NCBI RefSeq assembly: GCF_001641265.1
Contig: NW_020167520.1
Location: 1,488,001 to 1,552,000 of the forward strand
Length of the DNA stretch: 64,000 bases
Origin: Pseudogymnoascus destructans
Lineage: Eukaryota > Ascomycota > Leotiomycetes > Thelebolales > Thelebolaceae
Direction of reading: 5' to 3'
Under the pieces are notes generated by a model. It worked only from the letters and a program-made list of their open reading frames with translations. It did not search any database and was not told where the DNA came from. Positions 43,393 through 53,000 of this stretch are shown here, in pieces. The stretch's first letter is position 1; each line of letters starts with the position of its first letter. A program made the position numbers and the translations under genes.

Positions 43393-44018
43393 TTATCTAA
43401 TGCTGCGAGAATTGGCGAACCAGGACACAAGCTGCATATCCTTGTTCTGGATGGTGATACGCTTGGCGTGGATGGCGCACATGTTGGCCCCTTCGCACTA
43501 TTAGTATAGTTTTTGTAGGTGTTCATAGAGACAGCTTACCTTCGAAGTATGACACAAGTTGGGCCTCAGCGGCCTCTTGGAGGGCACAGATGGCAGTAGA
43601 CTGGAAGCGGAGGTCTGACATGAAGCTTTGCGCAACTTCACGAACAAGACGCTGGAATGGGAGTTTGGGGAGGATGAGGGCGGCCGACCTCTGGTAGTGT
43701 CGGATCTCGGCGACGATCCGTTCTTTCATATAAGTTAGTAGTGTGAACAATATTCTATTAGAAAAGAATAGCATACTGTTGACAGAAGCCTTGCTCAAAG
43801 GAGGGACAGGGCGAGGGGCTTGTTGTGGGAAGTTGGAGCCAGGGTGATCCCGCTCCCAGTTCCTTTTCTGGGCATTGTAGCCCCAGATCTTTTCTTGGTG
43901 GGCTCGGCGCGCAGTCTTGTGAATATCGACTGTTTGTTGAGTTAGTAACCTTGTATTGCTTGTAGGGTAGGGTGGAATACTTACCGTGGCGCTCAGGCTT
44001 TTGCTTGGTGCGAGCCAT
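43393..44018 (-). CDS. Histone H3-like protein encoded inside hAT2
   Basis: Four exons (44018-43985, 43929-43777, 43722-43540, 43490-43393) with 49-55-bp GT/AG introns, all phase-compatible, give 155 residues without a stop. The N-terminus MARTKQ is that of H3. The rest of the tail is unlike H3, with no ARKS motifs around K9/K27 and extra Trp, Asn and His residues, and it is longer. The histone fold is clear: LPKLPFQRLVREVAQSF (alpha1), SDLRFQSTAICALQEAAEAQ (loop 1, alpha2), CAIHAKRITIQNKDMQL (loop 2, alpha3). Loop 1 has the canonical H3 length, so it is not obviously a CENP-A. It lies between pogo P3 and a divergent acidic-protein gene, deep inside hAT2. Nucleosome assembly is plausible but unproven. 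Confidence 0.8.
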
Positions 44019-44810
44019 GGTACAGATGTGAGCGAGAGCGATATCTAAAACATGTTAATTTGCCATATTGTAGCAATTTGGCGTTACTGCTGGGCGTTAC
44101 TGTAGTTGTAACGCCCAAAGAACAAAAGGGGTAAACTTACAAAGGTTGGTGACAGAAAGAAAAATTGCTAGAACTTGTATATTAGTAAAATAAACACAAT
44201 ACCGTTACTCTACAGCATTACTGTAGGGTTAAATCAAATGTAAAGAAGATTGAACTTACCAATGTTGCCAGACGCGTTATCTCAGAATTGTTGTAGAAGT
44301 TAGGATCGAATTCGAAGTAAGGGCGCTTAAGTGTTGTTGCAAACAAAAAAAACTCCGTTTCTTGTTCCAAATCCGGACATGTCAATAACAAATAATAGTA
44401 CGAGTAAGTTAGCAAAGAAACCACCCTTACATTTGATTACCTCTGATTATTAACTTTCTTTTAGATTTCCAAATTTATTGACTATACCGACCCCGACCAA
44501 TAAGTAGTTGCGCCCCTACTTTCAAAAGACGTCCGCCTTGTTAGCACATTGAAGTACTCTCAAAACAGTATAATCAAAGCCAGTGCTAACAGTAACACCC
44601 TATAGTAACGCTCATCAGCTCCAAATTGCCTCTAACGCAACTTTACCATGTTGTCTCCAGCCACTGTGAAGTCATATGAGGAGAGATGCGCGGAAGTCAT
44701 TGCAGCTACTGCCCACACCATTGAGCTCGCTCAGAATGCGGACTGACAGGTATAACAATCCTACCATCCTGAGATATCAATTGTTCTAGAGCTGATAGCA
44801 AAGCTAGGCT
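44019..44810. other. Divergent intergenic region with gttac/gtaac motifs and possible exons
   Basis: It holds three CGTTAC/GTAACG sites at 44080-44115 and others near 44205 and 44605. On the minus strand 44424-44260 is an open segment (LEQETEFFLFATTLKRPYFE) ending at a good GTAAGT donor; it may be an exon of an unidentified gene. On the plus strand an ATG at 44648 opens 32 codons (VKSYEERCAEVIAATAHTIE) and hits a TGA just before a possible donor (GTATAA, 44749), perhaps a disrupted first exon of the acidic gene. Confidence 0.4.
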
Positions 44811-45568
44811 ATGAGCCGTGCACGCCGTACCCGCCAGGGTAAAGATGACTGGGAGGGCCTTACGGCCAATGAACAAGCTGCCGTGTTAGCTACAACGCAG
44901 CAGGATATCGTGGACAGGCGCACCGCTCGTGGTATTGACGCCAATTCCCGCCTCACAGCCGCTATTAATGATGAGAGTGCGGCTATTGCGGCCATTAATG
45001 CAGAGGAGCTGGAGGAGAAGTTGAAGGCCCTACCAAAGGGCGAAGGCAAAGCTGTAAGTAATAGCTAAAACATGACGATACTATCTAACATAATGGTTAG
45101 ACTGGCAAGACATCGACTAGCGACAGCGGTGAAGAAAATACCTTAAAGGATATCTGGGCCAGCAACATGGTCCCAGTCATTGAGCGCTGGGAGCGCAATA
45201 TTGCCCTTGCTGGCAACATCCTTATGCCCGAACTCTCAAGGAAGGAGATTGAAGAGTTTGCTGGGGGGGTTAGCAACCCTGATAATATCAAAGAGTTCGT
45301 GAAGCAGTGGGAGAATAACAGCAATGCTGATGTTGAAGATGGGCTGGTAGATTTTGATGATGATGGTGAAGAAGTGGAGGTGGTTATATCAGAGGATGAG
45401 GAAGACGATGATGAGGACGAGGATAGCCTCAACGGCTTCATAGTCGGGGTTCGTGTAGAGGAGGAGGAGGAGGTGGAGGAGGAGGTGGAGGAGGAGGAGG
45501 AGGAGGAGGTGGAGGAGGAGGAGGAGGAGGAAGAAGAGGAGGAGGAGGAGAAGGAGGAGGAGGAGTAA
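44811..45568 (+). CDS. Acidic-tailed protein of hAT2, function unknown
   Basis: Two exons, 44811-45053 and 45101-45568, with a 47-bp intron in phase 0, give 236 residues from the ATG at 44811. The N-terminus is basic (MSRARRTRQGKDDWEGL), the middle helical and Ala-rich, then a segment around PVIERWERNIALAGNIL. From about residue 170 the protein is dominated by Asp and Glu, ending in an almost pure poly-Glu tail encoded by a GAG/GGA microsatellite. Long acidic tails are typical of histone chaperones, but I see no named chaperone domain. It is divergent from the H3-like gene about 800 bp away. The start is uncertain; an upstream exon may have been lost to a stop at 44744. Confidence 0.55.
45451..45566. 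repeat. GAG/GGA purine microsatellite, coding
   Basis: About 115 bp of GGA/GAG triplets encode the poly-Glu end of the acidic protein. The complementary strand has a Leu-rich open frame that I treat as a shadow. Confidence 0.85.
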
Positions 45569-45722
45569 ATTCACGTCGTATACTGTACTATAGTATACTA
45601 AACCAATGGAGTTTTTGTGGTTACTGAATTCCATTTTGAGATCTTCTGCCGTTACTATCTGCCGTTACTATCTAATAAAACTATTTGTCAGTACTCCGAA
45701 TAGTGACTACTGTACTCATAGT

Positions 45723-46145
45723 AACGGCCAGCAGTAACGGAAGAGAGCCCAAAAGCAAAAAGTCAGCATGCTTCTACTCCTCGGCTGAGCCAAGGAACAC
45801 AGTCTGACCAATTAACAGTCAAACGCCTATTTTGCAATTCCAATTCATATTACACTAGCTAGGATATACAGATCTGCATCCAATAAAAATAAGGGCTACT
45901 ACTCATCATCTCGGTTACACGTAGGCTACAGTAACGGCCAGCAGTAATGGAAGAGAGCCCAAAAGCAAAAAGCCAGCATGCTTCTACTCCTCGGCTGAGC
46001 CAAGGAATACAGCCCGGCCAATTAACAATCAAATGTCGGTTATACAGTTTAACTTTATATTATGCTACATAGGAAATATAATCGATCTGTATCTACTTAG
46101 GGTTATACACACTGCTCATTATCTTGTTATATGCTGTAGCAACAG
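45723..46145. repeat. Tandem duplication of about 206 bp
   Basis: Two head-to-tail copies start at GTAACGGCCAGCAGTAA (45723 and 45929). The first 110 bp of each are nearly identical and the rest is diverged. Each copy starts with paired AGTAACG motifs. They lie upstream of the hAT2 transposase. Confidence 0.75.
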
Positions 46146-46546
46146 CTAATAGTACTAGATATAGCTTCAGACTTTGAAATAAGATAGGGCTAATGTAGAA
46201 AATTGTTAAGCCAATGAAACCAAATTGCTGATTTTGTAATTTAAAACTCGTAAGCGTTACTCTCTAGTGTTATGGTAAACCTAATTAGAGCTAGACAAAA
46301 TTGTTTAACTCCATAATACTATGTTCAACTAACACAAAATAGGAATAGCAAAGAGTAACGGCAATGACTAACGGCAAAGAGTAACGACAAAGAGTTCAAA
46401 TTCTTGTATTCTGTACTACCATTTGTTCTGTTGCAAAAGACTATGAAGAAATGGCCGTCCTTCCAAAAGGCCTCACTTGACATTCATCATTCGTCTGATT
46501 GACCTACACTCCAACTACAGTACATTTTCTCTATCCTCTTAACAAC

Positions 46547-49291
46547 ATGTCGAGCCCAAGCCCATTTACAATGATGAATCAGTCACAATTTGAGCATCCG
46601 CTTACCTCTGACACTGAGGATATCAACTCGCCTTTCGAGCCAGCACTTATCTTCTCCCAAGATGATGTACTGAGTGGAATTGAAGCTCCTCTTGATGAAC
46701 TTCTTGAAAAACTACCCAAGTCTCCTAATAATCGATATGTTATATGGAAGGAGGATACCGCTAACGAATGGCATCAATGGTGGACTGCGAAGATTTCAAA
46801 CAACATCAATCGAGAGATATTCCGACATATGGTTTGGACAAGGTCGAAGAGGTCCTTAATATGGACTCAATTCTACCAAGGAGCTGAGGTCCGAACTGGC
46901 AATCCTAAGGTACTATGTCAGTTGTGTTGGAGGGCTTTTGCACACCCTAAGCTTCGACAAGGTGGGAGTAGCACATCTACTTTAACCCGACACACCAAAT
47001 CTGGCGCTTGTAGTAGAAAGGATAGATCGCAAACTCATTTACACTTAGTAAGTTATCTATCCAGTGGTCTAGAGTAACGTTCTAGAGTAACGCTAATGAC
47101 CTTCTTTAGCTGCCGCGTGCGCATTTGGAAAGGAATACCATACAGCCTTTCACACATACAGCATGGCGAGAGCAGTTGATTATAGCCATAATTTCATCAA
47201 GCCTCCCTTTTCGAATAGTGGAGAACAAGGAGGTGCGAAAGGTTCTAAACATGTTGAAACCCGACCTGGAAATTCCACACCGGACAGTTATACGCAAAGA
47301 ATTAACAATGCAATTTAACAACGTCATGGAGAAGCTACTATTGGATTTACCGCCTATGGCAAAGGTTTCAATTGCCCTTGATGGATGGCAAAGTCCGTTC
47401 AAATTAGCATTCTTAGCAATTACTGTGTATTATATCACTGACGATTGGCAATGGAGAGAGGTGAGCAGATTATAACTTATATAATAATATATTAACTTAC
47501 TAACATACATCTTATAGTGTCTTATTGGTTTCGAGCCAATGACTGGAGTCCACTCAGGACAAAATATGGCAGCTGTTGTACACAATGTACTGGAACAATT
47601 CAATATTACGGGACGACTTTTTTGCGTGACAACTGATAATGCATCAAACAATGGAACAATGCGCAAGGAACTTGAGAGCTACATGAGAAGTACTACACAA
47701 GAAGTAGAGTGGAGTAGTGATGCAACAAAAATACCATGCATGGCACATGTTATACAGCTAGTTGTAAAAGCTATGCTAAAGGCCTTCAATGTCGACATAG
47801 CTGAAGAAGTTATAGATGTTACTGGTGTTTCAATTACTGATGATACGACAGTCACATCAGCTATTAGAAAGGTTAGTCCATGATAGTAACGCTTGATAGT
47901 AACGCCAACTGACGTCAAATACACAGATACGCACTCTTAGCAATCTTGTGAGCAGGTCTGCAAAGAAAACTGAATTATTGCTCCAGAAGCAATCTGATAT
48001 AGAAGCAAAGAGACTACTGCAGCTAAAACGGGATATTGATATACGCTGGAATTCTACATATGACATGATAGTCCGAGCGATAAGACTACGCATCCCAATT
48101 AAAAGTTGGCTTGAGGAACAGATTATTAAGGAGCCTCATCTTGATCAATTCGCATTATCACCAACCGACTGGAAAAAACTAAAATACTTAGTCGCTCTTC
48201 TGCGGTCCTTTGCAAAATTTACTCATCTTATTGGAAACACGAAAGACACTACAATCAACCATACATGGAATGTATACAATACATTATTTGACCATCTTGA
48301 TGATATCAATCAAAAGCTATATAACAAGGATACAGCATCTAATCCTTAGGTAGACGAGTATACTGCTGCTATTACTGCAGGTGTTGCAAAGTTAAGGCAC
48401 TATTACACTGAAACTGGTGGTCCTGTTGAACAGACGTATGCTCTTGCTGCAATTCTTGATCCATCTCAGAAACTGGACATTTTTAACGCTCCTGAATGGG
48501 ACCGTTCCCACTCAAAGAAGTACCGCCAAATATTCTTAGATTACTGGAAGGCTTACTATCAAAAAGATTCGAGGGACCAGCATGAGGCAGTACCGCCTTG
48601 CCCCTATACACCAACAAGTCTTAATGCGGTATTTCGGATGAACCGGCAGCTACATAAAGGGTGGCAGAGCCCATCAAGTACCAGCTATAATGAAGCTGAG
48701 CGTTATTTAAATGCGCCAGTGGTTAGTGCTGATGCAGATACTCCAGTGCTCCTAGTGTGGAAGACCTTAGAGCTCTCTTACCCTTCAGTTGCGAAGATGG
48801 CAAGGGATATCCTTGCAGTACCAGGTAAGCTCCTACAGTAACGGTTAAGAGTAACGCAAATATCTTACAAATCGCTTTAAACAGCTACTGGTACTGGAGT
48901 TGAGCGCATATTTAATATTGCCCGCGATATCCATGAATACCACAGGGCACAAATGAGTACGACTACAGTTCGAGAGTCGATGATTGTTAAACACTATCAT
49001 AGGTATAAGTGGGAACTTGATAATCATTGGGATAATATAGACCATGTATTTGGTGCTCCTGACCCAGACTCTATAATTGAGGACTCTGATCGACAAGTTG
49101 CTATGACGATGGTAATATCATCTGATGAGGAGGATGCTGAACAAGACCTACCAGACCCATCAACGCCACATAGAGCTACACAAGGTCACAATGGAAGATT
49201 GGAAACTCAGAGGAAGCAAAATTTTGGGGTTCTAAATAAGGACCTTCAGAATGATGAAGCCTCCATTGATACTCCTCGACATTCGCAATGA
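46547..49291 (+). CDS. hAT2 transposase, five exons, one in-frame TAG
   Basis: Exons 46547-47047, 47110-47460, 47518-47871, 47927-48824 and 48885-49291 join in phase to 836 residues. Introns are 55-62 bp with GT/AG ends. Domains: a BED-type zinc finger (CQLCWRAFAHP then TLTRHTKSGAC, residues about 130-165), the RNase-H-like core (KVSIALDGWQSPFKLAFLAI, CVTTDNASNN, CMAHVIQLVVKA, DIRWNSTYDMI) and the C-terminal dimerisation region (ATGTGVERIFNIARDIHEY). One stop, TAG at 48347, interrupts codon 541; a CAG to TAG change would explain it. Everything else is intact, so this copy is at most recently inactivated. Three introns contain paired AGTAACG motifs. Confidence 0.88.
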
Positions 49292-49593
49292 CTTAGAAGG
49301 TAGAGGAGGGTACTATTCAGATGTGGGTTAGAGTAACGGCTCACAGTAACGGAATATATCACTAATTAGCCTTATATAGCATTTGGAACCAGCTTGAACA
49401 ATATATTATGTTAACTACTGCGATAGATACCAACCTTTGCGCTAGGTGGTAGGAAGGCTGGCCTCCCAAAGTCGACACAAACCTGTGTGCGATGGCGGTG
49501 GTGGTGATGGTAGGGAAGCCACTGTAAGCTGATGCATTCTGAGACATACGGCACTTATAACTCTAATGTAATTACCATAATTTATTATCTATA

Positions 49594-51453
49594 ACGTACA
49601 TGTATAGCGAAAGCGCCAAACAAGCGAAAGCGCCAAAATGATGCGGTGACCAAACCCCCCAACTAAATGTTAAATTCCTCAACAACAAAACATGCCCCAT
49701 AAAAACGATGAAAGCCAATTAGTGCTAGCTATCCAGGCTATGCAAAGCGACCCAAAGTTACGCCTTCGAGTTGCTGCTAGGATCTATTCTGTGGACCACC
49801 GCAAGCTAGGTCGTCGTCTAGAAGGTGTACCTTCACGACGCGATATCCAAGCCAACTCACGGAAATTAACTAACCTAGAGGAGTCCGTCCTTGTTCAGTA
49901 TATACTCGACCTAGCTGCCAAAGGGTTTCCTCCTCGGCTGTCTGTTGTTGAAGATATGGCAAGTCGACTACTTGCAACACGCGACGCGTCACGCGTTGGG
50001 TCGCGTTGGGCTTCAAACTTTGTTAAGCGGCGTGTAGAGCTCCAGACACGCTTTCAGCGCAAATACGACTACCAGAGGGCTAAGTGCGAAGATCCAGAAG
50101 TTATTAATGGCTGGTTTGAGCTTGTGCGTAACACAATTGCGAAATATGGTATCGATGAAGCAGATATCTACAACTTTGATGAGACTGGGTTTATGATGGG
50201 CGTTATCTCAACTGCTATGGTTGTAACAAGCTCAGACGGGCGGGCAAAAGCAAAGAAGGTACAGCCTGGTAATCGGGAATGGGTTACAGTAATCCAAGGC
50301 GTTAGTTCTCAAGGTTGGGCAGTACCACCATTTATCATTGTTGCAGGCAAAAACCACCTTACATCTTGGTATGAGAATAGTGGATTTTCAAGCGATTGGG
50401 TGATTTCTGTTACTGAAAATGGCTGGACTACAAACGAGAGAGGCATGGATTGGATTCAGCACTTTGAGAAGCATACAAAGGCCCGGAGTGTTGGTGGTTA
50501 TCGCTTGTTAGTCCTTGATGGTCATGAGAGCCACCACTCAGATGAGTTTGAGGAGTACTGCAAGGAACACAACATTATTACGCTTTGTATGCCTGCTCAC
50601 TCTTCTCATCTACTCCAGCCACTTGATGTTGGCTGTTTCGGCCCGTTAAAGCAGGCCTATGGTCGGCAAATTGAAGATATGATGCAGGCTCATATTTCTC
50701 ATATTACAAAGGATGACTTCTTTCCTGCCTTCCACGCTGCATTTAACACTACAATGACGGAAAGTAACATTTGAGGCGGGTTCCGAGGGGCAGGGCTTCT
50801 TCCATTTGACCCTGAGAGAGTGATATCTACACTTGATCTTAAGTTAAGGACACCAACGCCTCCAAGCTCCCGCCCAGGTACTGCTCAACCTTGGGTTTCT
50901 CAGACACCAAACAACCCAATTGAAGCTATGTCACAGTCTACATTTATTAAAACTCGGATTTCACGCCATCAAAATAGCTCTCCAACCTCAATCTATGCAG
51001 CTGTTGACCAGTTTACAAAGGGTGCATCGCAAATAATGCATCAATTAGCACTGCTAAAGGGAGAGAACCAAAACCTACGACAGGCAAATGAAGTACTAAG
51101 CAAGCGCCGGAGAGCTAGGAAAACACGACTACAGCAAGGAGGATCACTTAGTCAACAAGGGGCGCAAGAGCTACAGGATGAGAGGGATGTTGTGCAGCAG
51201 GTAGAGCAGGAAATAAGGGCAAGCCGTGGTCGGAAGCCAAGGGAAGAAACCCGTGCCCATCGCTGTGGCAAGTGTGGTGAGACTGGGCACAATGCGCGCA
51301 CGTGTCAGATTGTAATAGACACCTCTGAGGAAGAGGACTCCGAGTAGTTTCAATTGATTTCTAATGTTGTGGTAGATTTATCGCAATGTTTGTCGTGAGG
51401 GTAGATAATTTTGGCGCTTTCGCTTGTTTGGCGCTTTCGCTATACATGTACGT
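49594..51453 (+). mobile_element. P4: pogo-type element in hAT2
   Basis: This 1860-bp element has TA duplications (49592-49593, 51454-51455) and the same terminal repeats as P2. It is an inverted, almost identical sister of P2, lacking the 22-bp deletion. Confidence 0.93.
49692..51347 (+). pseudogene. P4 transposase, single TGA
   Basis: It has the same architecture as P2: HTH domains, DDE core (IYNFDETGFM, LLVLDGHESHH, HLLQPLDVGCFGPLK), coiled coil and CCHC knuckle CGKCGETGHNARTC. The only lesion seen is a TGA at 50772-50774 followed in frame by GGFRGAGLLPFDPERV. In P3 the same place is a glutamine codon. If read through, the protein would be 551 residues. Because P2 has the identical TGA, that codon predates the P2/P4 split. 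Confidence 0.88.
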
Positions 51454-51539
51454 TATGATAAATTTATCCTAATTTCTATCAATATACTGTTACTATATAC
51501 CGTTACTCTTGGTCACAGGACTAACATCGTGATCTACAA

Positions 51540-51918
51540 GCTAAATATACTAAACTTCAGTTCGGGCTTTTTAAAAAAAAGCTCGGATGGTAAAAAAGCC
51601 TAGACCGAACCACGGTCTGGTCTTAACCCTAGAGACTGGACCAAAGTTCAGTCCGGGCTTTGAAAAAAATGAGGACCGAACCACGGTCCGGTCTTAACCC
51701 TAGAGACTGGACCGAAGTTCAGTCTGGGCTTTGAAAAAAAGGAGGACCGAACCACAGTCCGGTCTTCACCCTAGAGACTAGACTGAAATTCAGTCTGGGC
51801 TTTTTAAAAAAAAGGAGGACCGCACCACGGTCCGGTCTTAAATTTAAGGACTGGAACACTCATATAAGCGGTCCGGTCCAGTCCAGTCCGGTCTTTACGG
51901 TCCGGGCCGGCCAGTCTA
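51540..51918. repeat. Right subterminal tandem array of hAT2
   Basis: About four units of 66-70 bp each contain a palindrome-like GACCGAACCACGGTCCGGTC, an AACCCTAGAGACTGGACC segment and a T/A-run. The array is followed by GTCCGGTCCAGTCC repeats up to the terminal repeat. Confidence 0.85.
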
Positions 51919-52719
51919 CTTCCCATGGGGTCTTTGCCTCTCTTTTCTGAAGTGCTCGAGCTGGTGATCGATTCTTATGCCAGACAGCATGTTCGAAAGC
52001 TTCTGGCCAAAGAGTTTCGGGAATTGTAGATGTCCGAAGTAGTTCTTGTCCTTTAGCAGAGAGGATATCTTTAATTTGTCGTCCACTAATAGTAGTTTCT
52101 TGGATAAGTGGTGCTGCCTTTTCATGAACAGTTATTTGTGCATTCACTGACACCATTTTGATAGTGATCGTGTGGTGTAGTAGCTTCCAATGCCCCTCCT
52201 TTGACACCATTGTCCAATCGGTCCAGAGGAGAATTCGTTATCAAAACGATAGGCTCGAATAGTAATGCCGAGAGCGCGTTCAATGTAGGTATGGAGTTGT
52301 TTGAAAGTTGAGAGAAGTTCATTCTTTGAGGAGAGACGTTCTGCCCATGTAAAACGTGTAGCATCGTCAGTAAAGAAGAGAAAGATGACTGTGCCATCAA
52401 ACCCTTTGATTGAGTAAGGGCCCCATGCATCAACGTGCATAAGTTGACCAGGTTCTTGCGCATGTCGTTTGGCAGGATCGCGGGTAACTTTAACAAGTGC
52501 TCGGGTAGTAGCACAGATAGGACAAATCATTTTAATCTTAGCTTGGATTTGTTTGTCAGTAAGGTTAATCCCATCACTGAGTTTGAGTAGGTTTTGCATG
52601 TTCTGTAGACTGAGAACTCTTGTGGTCCACTCTAGGAGGAAAATCAGGCCATTCACTAAAGAAAATAGCAAGTCAGGGGGAGAGTTGGATACTAGACTAG
52701 CTATCTTCCTTTGTTCCAT
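51919..52719 (-). pseudogene. C2 integrase
   Basis: It has a GAG-pre-integrase/HHCC remnant (CPICATTRALVKVT), the integrase core (LMHVDAWGPYSIKGFDGTVI with the first Asp; YRFDNEF with the second; YQNGVSE with the catalytic Glu) and the following helix (WPEAFEHAVWHKNRSPA). There are frameshifts near 52230 and 52130. It is cut at KTPWE by hAT2 and continues at 38860. The copia gag and protease are not seen upstream. Confidence 0.85.
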
Positions 52720-52740
52720 TATTCACTTGCTCGCTTAGTC

Positions 52741-52944
52741 CTACTATATAAGCTGGTGCACACCAGGCACCAGCATGTAGACTAGACAATACAATCCATA
52801 TTACACAACAACTACAGGTACTAGAATACCTCTATCCTCTAAGGATATAACAGACAGTTCGAAAAGAGAGAAGCAAAAGCAGACAGCCCTGACAATACAA
52901 GACGAGTATTAGAAATATATCAACAGTCCTACTGTCGAAACATG
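52741..52944. other. Possible C2 5' flank, no gene
   Basis: On the minus strand a TATATAGTAGGACTAAGCG segment lies close to the C2 integrase fragment. GGTGCCTGGTGTGCACC next to it forms an imperfect palindrome. It may be part of the C2 LTR or leader, but no TG...CA pair could be fixed. Confidence 0.35.
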
Positions 52945-53000
52945 CGACCCTAGGGCTTGATGGCTTGAAGCTACATAGTGTAACAACTTCCTATACCTTA

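Larger units (their letters stand above)
44080..49350. repeat. Dispersed paired AGTAACG motifs of hAT2
   Basis: AGTAACG or its complement occurs about 20 times, usually as pairs 10-16 bp apart. Sites include 44082-44113, 45652-45668, 45720-45745, 45933, 46335-46390, intron 1 (47073-47092), intron 3 (47885-47905), intron 4 (48838-48855) and 49332-49350. I saw none in the transposase exons. Confidence 0.7.
38861..51918 (+). mobile_element. hAT2: 13-kb hAT element with cargo genes
   Basis: Terminal inverted repeats begin TAGACTGGCC at both ends and a perfect 8-bp target duplication CTTCCCAT flanks them (38853-38860, 51919-51926). The site of insertion is inside C2 integrase, whose frame continues across it. 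Contents in order: left subterminal repeats, pogo P2, pogo P3, histone H3-like gene (minus), acidic-protein gene (plus), hAT transposase (plus), pogo P4, right subterminal repeats. Without the three pogo insertions hAT2 would be about 7.5 kb, large for a hAT. Confidence 0.9.
35872..52740 (-). mobile_element. C2: Copia element in three pieces
   Basis: The pieces are 52740-51919 (integrase), 38860-38803 and 38451-35872 (integrase end, accessory modules, RT start), all minus strand. They are separated by hAT2 (38861-51918) and a solo LTR (38452-38802). When the two insertions and one copy of each target duplication are ignored, the reading frame runs through both junctions. The RT is cut at 35872. 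LTRs are not identified; 52741-52940 may be its 5' flank. Confidence 0.88.

Noticed and set aside
43393..44018. Centromeric histone (CENP-A) as identity of the H3-like gene
   Set aside because: Loop 1 has canonical H3 length, the MARTKQ start is H3-like and the alpha2 region is closer to H3 than to CENP-A; kept as H3-like only.
45389..45634. Leucine-rich minus-strand frame
   Set aside because: It is the complement of the GAG/GGA microsatellite that encodes the acidic tail.
38861..51918. A Starship-type giant element
   Set aside because: No tyrosine recombinase (DUF3435 captain) is visible; the 8-bp duplication, terminal repeats and transposase identify a hAT.
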